Part shown: positions 62,762-64,000 of the stretch, in pieces
Numbering within the stretch: the first letter of the stretch is position 1
How the letters are laid out: the number at the start of each line of letters is the position of its first letter
DNA from: Rhodovibrio salinarum DSM 9154
GTDB taxonomy: Bacteria; Pseudomonadota; Alphaproteobacteria; Kiloniellales; Rhodovibrionaceae
Reading direction: 5' to 3'
DNA: 64,000 nucleotides
NCBI RefSeq assembly: GCF_000515255.1
Contig: NZ_KI911559.1
Span: forward strand, 2,491,660 to 2,555,659
Translations under genes and position numbers: made by a program
Notes under the pieces: model-generated
The model's input: only the letters and a program-made list of their open reading frames with translations
Told to the model about the DNA's origin: nothing
Databases searched by the model: none

Positions 62762-64000
62762 TTGATCAAGATGACGCTTTCAAGACGGATTGCGTTTTCA
62801 GCTGCTTTGGTAACCCTGGCAGGTTTCGCTGGCACTTTTGCGTATGTATCGATCGAACAAGGAAATTTTGCGCATCAGTCGGGTCGGGAAATACTTGCTC
62901 AGCAGGCAGAACGTATTGCCGAAGCAACACATGGTGAAATCGGGCGTGCTGAAACACTCGCCAGCACAATGGCGTCCTCGCTGGAAGGATTGCTTCGCAG
63001 TGGCGGGTCCGACCGCTCGGCTTATGCGCGCGTCGTGCAGCAGACCATTGCCGACAATCCCGGCGTTGTTGGTGGCGGTCTAGGGTCCGCGCCAAACGTC
63101 CTGGGCCAGGACTCGAATCATCGTGATATAGGCTTTAACGACGCCCAAGGGCGTCTTGTTCCCTATTTTTACCACGATGGGGGATCTGTTGCTTGGGAGC
63201 CCCTGGTCATGGGCGGCGATTCCGGGTCGGAGACTTGGTACGACGCCCCCATGGCGAAGAGAGCCCCGGTCTTGACCGAACCTTACCTGTATCCGGTCGG
63301 CGGCAAGGATGTCTTGATGACCACCGCCTCCGCACCGGTCATGCACAACGGCAAAGCCGTGGGTGTGACGACGATCGACTTGGGACTGACCGACCTTCAA
63401 GAACAGATCGCCAGTATCGAGATTTTCGAGACCGGGTTTGGCGCACTGCTGAGCGAAGACGGCCTATGGGTGTCGCACCCAGATGGCTCGCGCCTGAGTA
63501 AGATGGTCAGTGCCCCGGAATTCCGCGACGCGCTGGAGCGCGCCAAAGCCGGGCAAACGAGCTTGCAGACAGTTGATCTAAGCGGGACCGAATCGCTTTT
63601 CGCGGCGGTCCCGGTGCAGTTTGCCGGTGGGGACACGACCTGGACCGCCATTGTCAGCGCCCCGACGAGCGAAATCATGGCGAATGCCGACAGCTTGCAA
63701 CGCGGCATTCTGATCGTGGGCGTCCTGATCGTGCTCGCCGTCGTCGCTGTCTTGGTCTGGGTCGGTTCGTCGATCGCGAAGCCGCTGGTCGCGCTCACCG
63801 GTGTGACCGAACAGATCGCGCACAATGACAGCACGCCGGAGGTCGTCGGGCGCGAGCGAAGCGATGAGATCGGCTCGATGGCAAAGGCGGTGCAGATCCT
63901 GAAAGAGAGTGTGCAGCGTCGCAAGGAACTGGAACGCGAGAACGAAGAGCAGGCAGCTCAAGCCACAGAGGAACGCAAGCGCGTGCTTTCGGAAGTTGCC
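62762..64000 (+). CDS. Methyl-accepting chemotaxis protein with dCache sensor and HAMP (runs off right edge)
   Basis: 413 codons are inside the window without a stop. The N-terminal membrane helix (LSRRIAFSAALVTLAGFAGTFAYV) leads to a periplasmic dCache_1 domain of about 280 residues with the ligand-site pattern ETWYDAPMAKRAPVLTEPYLYPVGGKDVLMTTASAPVMHNGKAVGVTTIDLGL. A second helix (GILIVGVLIVLAVVAVLVWVGSS) and a HAMP segment with RSDEIGSMAKAVQILKESV follow; the methyl-accepting signalling domain should lie past the right edge. dCache receptors often sense amino acids, amines or organic acids. Translation probably starts at TTG 62762. Confidence 0.9.
   Translation, partial: MIKMTLSRRIAFSAALVTLAGFAGTFAYVSIEQGNFAHQSGREILAQQAERIAEATHGEIGRAETLASTMASSLEGLLRSGGSDRSAYARVVQQTIADNPGVVGGGLGSAPNVLGQDSNHRDIGFNDAQGRLVPYFYHDGGSVAWEPLVMGGDSGSETWYDAPMAKRAPVLTEPYLYPVGGKDVLMTTASAPVMHNGKAVGVTTIDLGLTDLQEQIASIEIFETGFGALLSEDGLWVSHPDGSRLSKMVSAPEFRDALERAKAGQTSLQTVDLSGTESLFAAVPVQFAGGDTTWTAIVSAPTSEIMANADSLQRGILIVGVLIVLAVVAVLVWVGSSIAKPLVALTGVTEQIAHNDSTPEVVGRERSDEIGSMAKAVQILKESVQRRKELERENEEQAAQATEERKRVLSEVA

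Overview
The window looks like a stretch of chromosome from a high-GC alphaproteobacterium, most likely a member of the Rhodospirillales or a relative. The reasons are the gene chain folK / rpoZ / relA-spoT / DUF2062 / pdxJ / acpS / lepB / rnc / era, the gatCAB operon, a form II Cox-type molybdenum hydroxylase cluster, several Liv-type ABC transporters and a seven-gene Mrp antiporter. The Mrp system would suit a salt- or alkali-tolerant organism, but that is an inference. No phage, IS element or CRISPR array was found.

Layout. (1) 1-5058, minus strand: a branched-chain-amino-acid-type ABC transporter (livG, livH, livM and the start of livK) with an acyl-CoA ligase gene inside the operon. (2) 5350-7709, minus: tungstate-type transporter tupB-tupC-tupA ending at a clear rho-independent terminator. 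(3) 7947-9528: enoyl-CoA hydratase, a small unknown protein and a PaaI-type thioesterase. (4) 9820-13085: gatC-gatA-gatB. (5) 13439-16895: a small Cys-rich orphan, two similar glutathione transferases flanking a Cys/Met-metabolism PLP enzyme, and a small unknown protein. (6) 17099-18199: tRNA-Ser(GCU) with its promoter, next to an AT-rich patch encoding an orphan membrane protein. (7) 18589-22023: two exported proteins, a bactofilin and an alpha/beta hydrolase. (8) 22029-40739, minus: a long co-oriented region. In transcription order it holds livK-H-M-G-F, coxG-S-L-M (form II), ydbH-ynbE-ydbL, coxD (MoxR), coxE (VWA), two XdhC/CoxI-type proteins and a molybdopterin-binding/MobA-like fusion. 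(9) 41010-48070: an atypical LuxR-type regulator, then mnhABCDEFG. (10) 48102-49806, minus: a TPP riboswitch controlling a two-gene thiamine-precursor ABC transporter (ATPase, permease). (11) 49861-52847: histone-deacetylase-like AcuC relative, DUF192 protein, family 5 uracil-DNA glycosylase and a NYN-domain protein. (12) 53009-60815: the folate / stringent response / B6 / ACP / signal peptidase / RNase III / Era chain. (13) 60878-64000: a YdfG-like dehydrogenase, MazG and the start of a dCache chemoreceptor.

How the parts fit. The cox region is a nearly complete unit for making and maturing a Mo-cytidine-dinucleotide hydroxylase of unknown substrate: the three catalytic subunits, the membrane-recruiting CoxG, the AAA+/VWA maturation pair, XdhC-type insertion proteins and a cytidylyltransferase fusion. 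A five-gene Liv transporter lies directly upstream on the same strand and could import the substrate. An YdbH/YnbE/YdbL intermembrane lipid-transport module lies between the catalytic and maturation genes, with hairpin terminators marking some of the boundaries. Liv transporter 1 plus its CoA ligase, together with nearby hydratase and thioesterase genes, suggests uptake and CoA-activation of an organic acid.

Limits: all calls come from reading translations and DNA by eye. Start codons are chosen from Shine-Dalgarno spacing and family expectations. Substrates are not determined.
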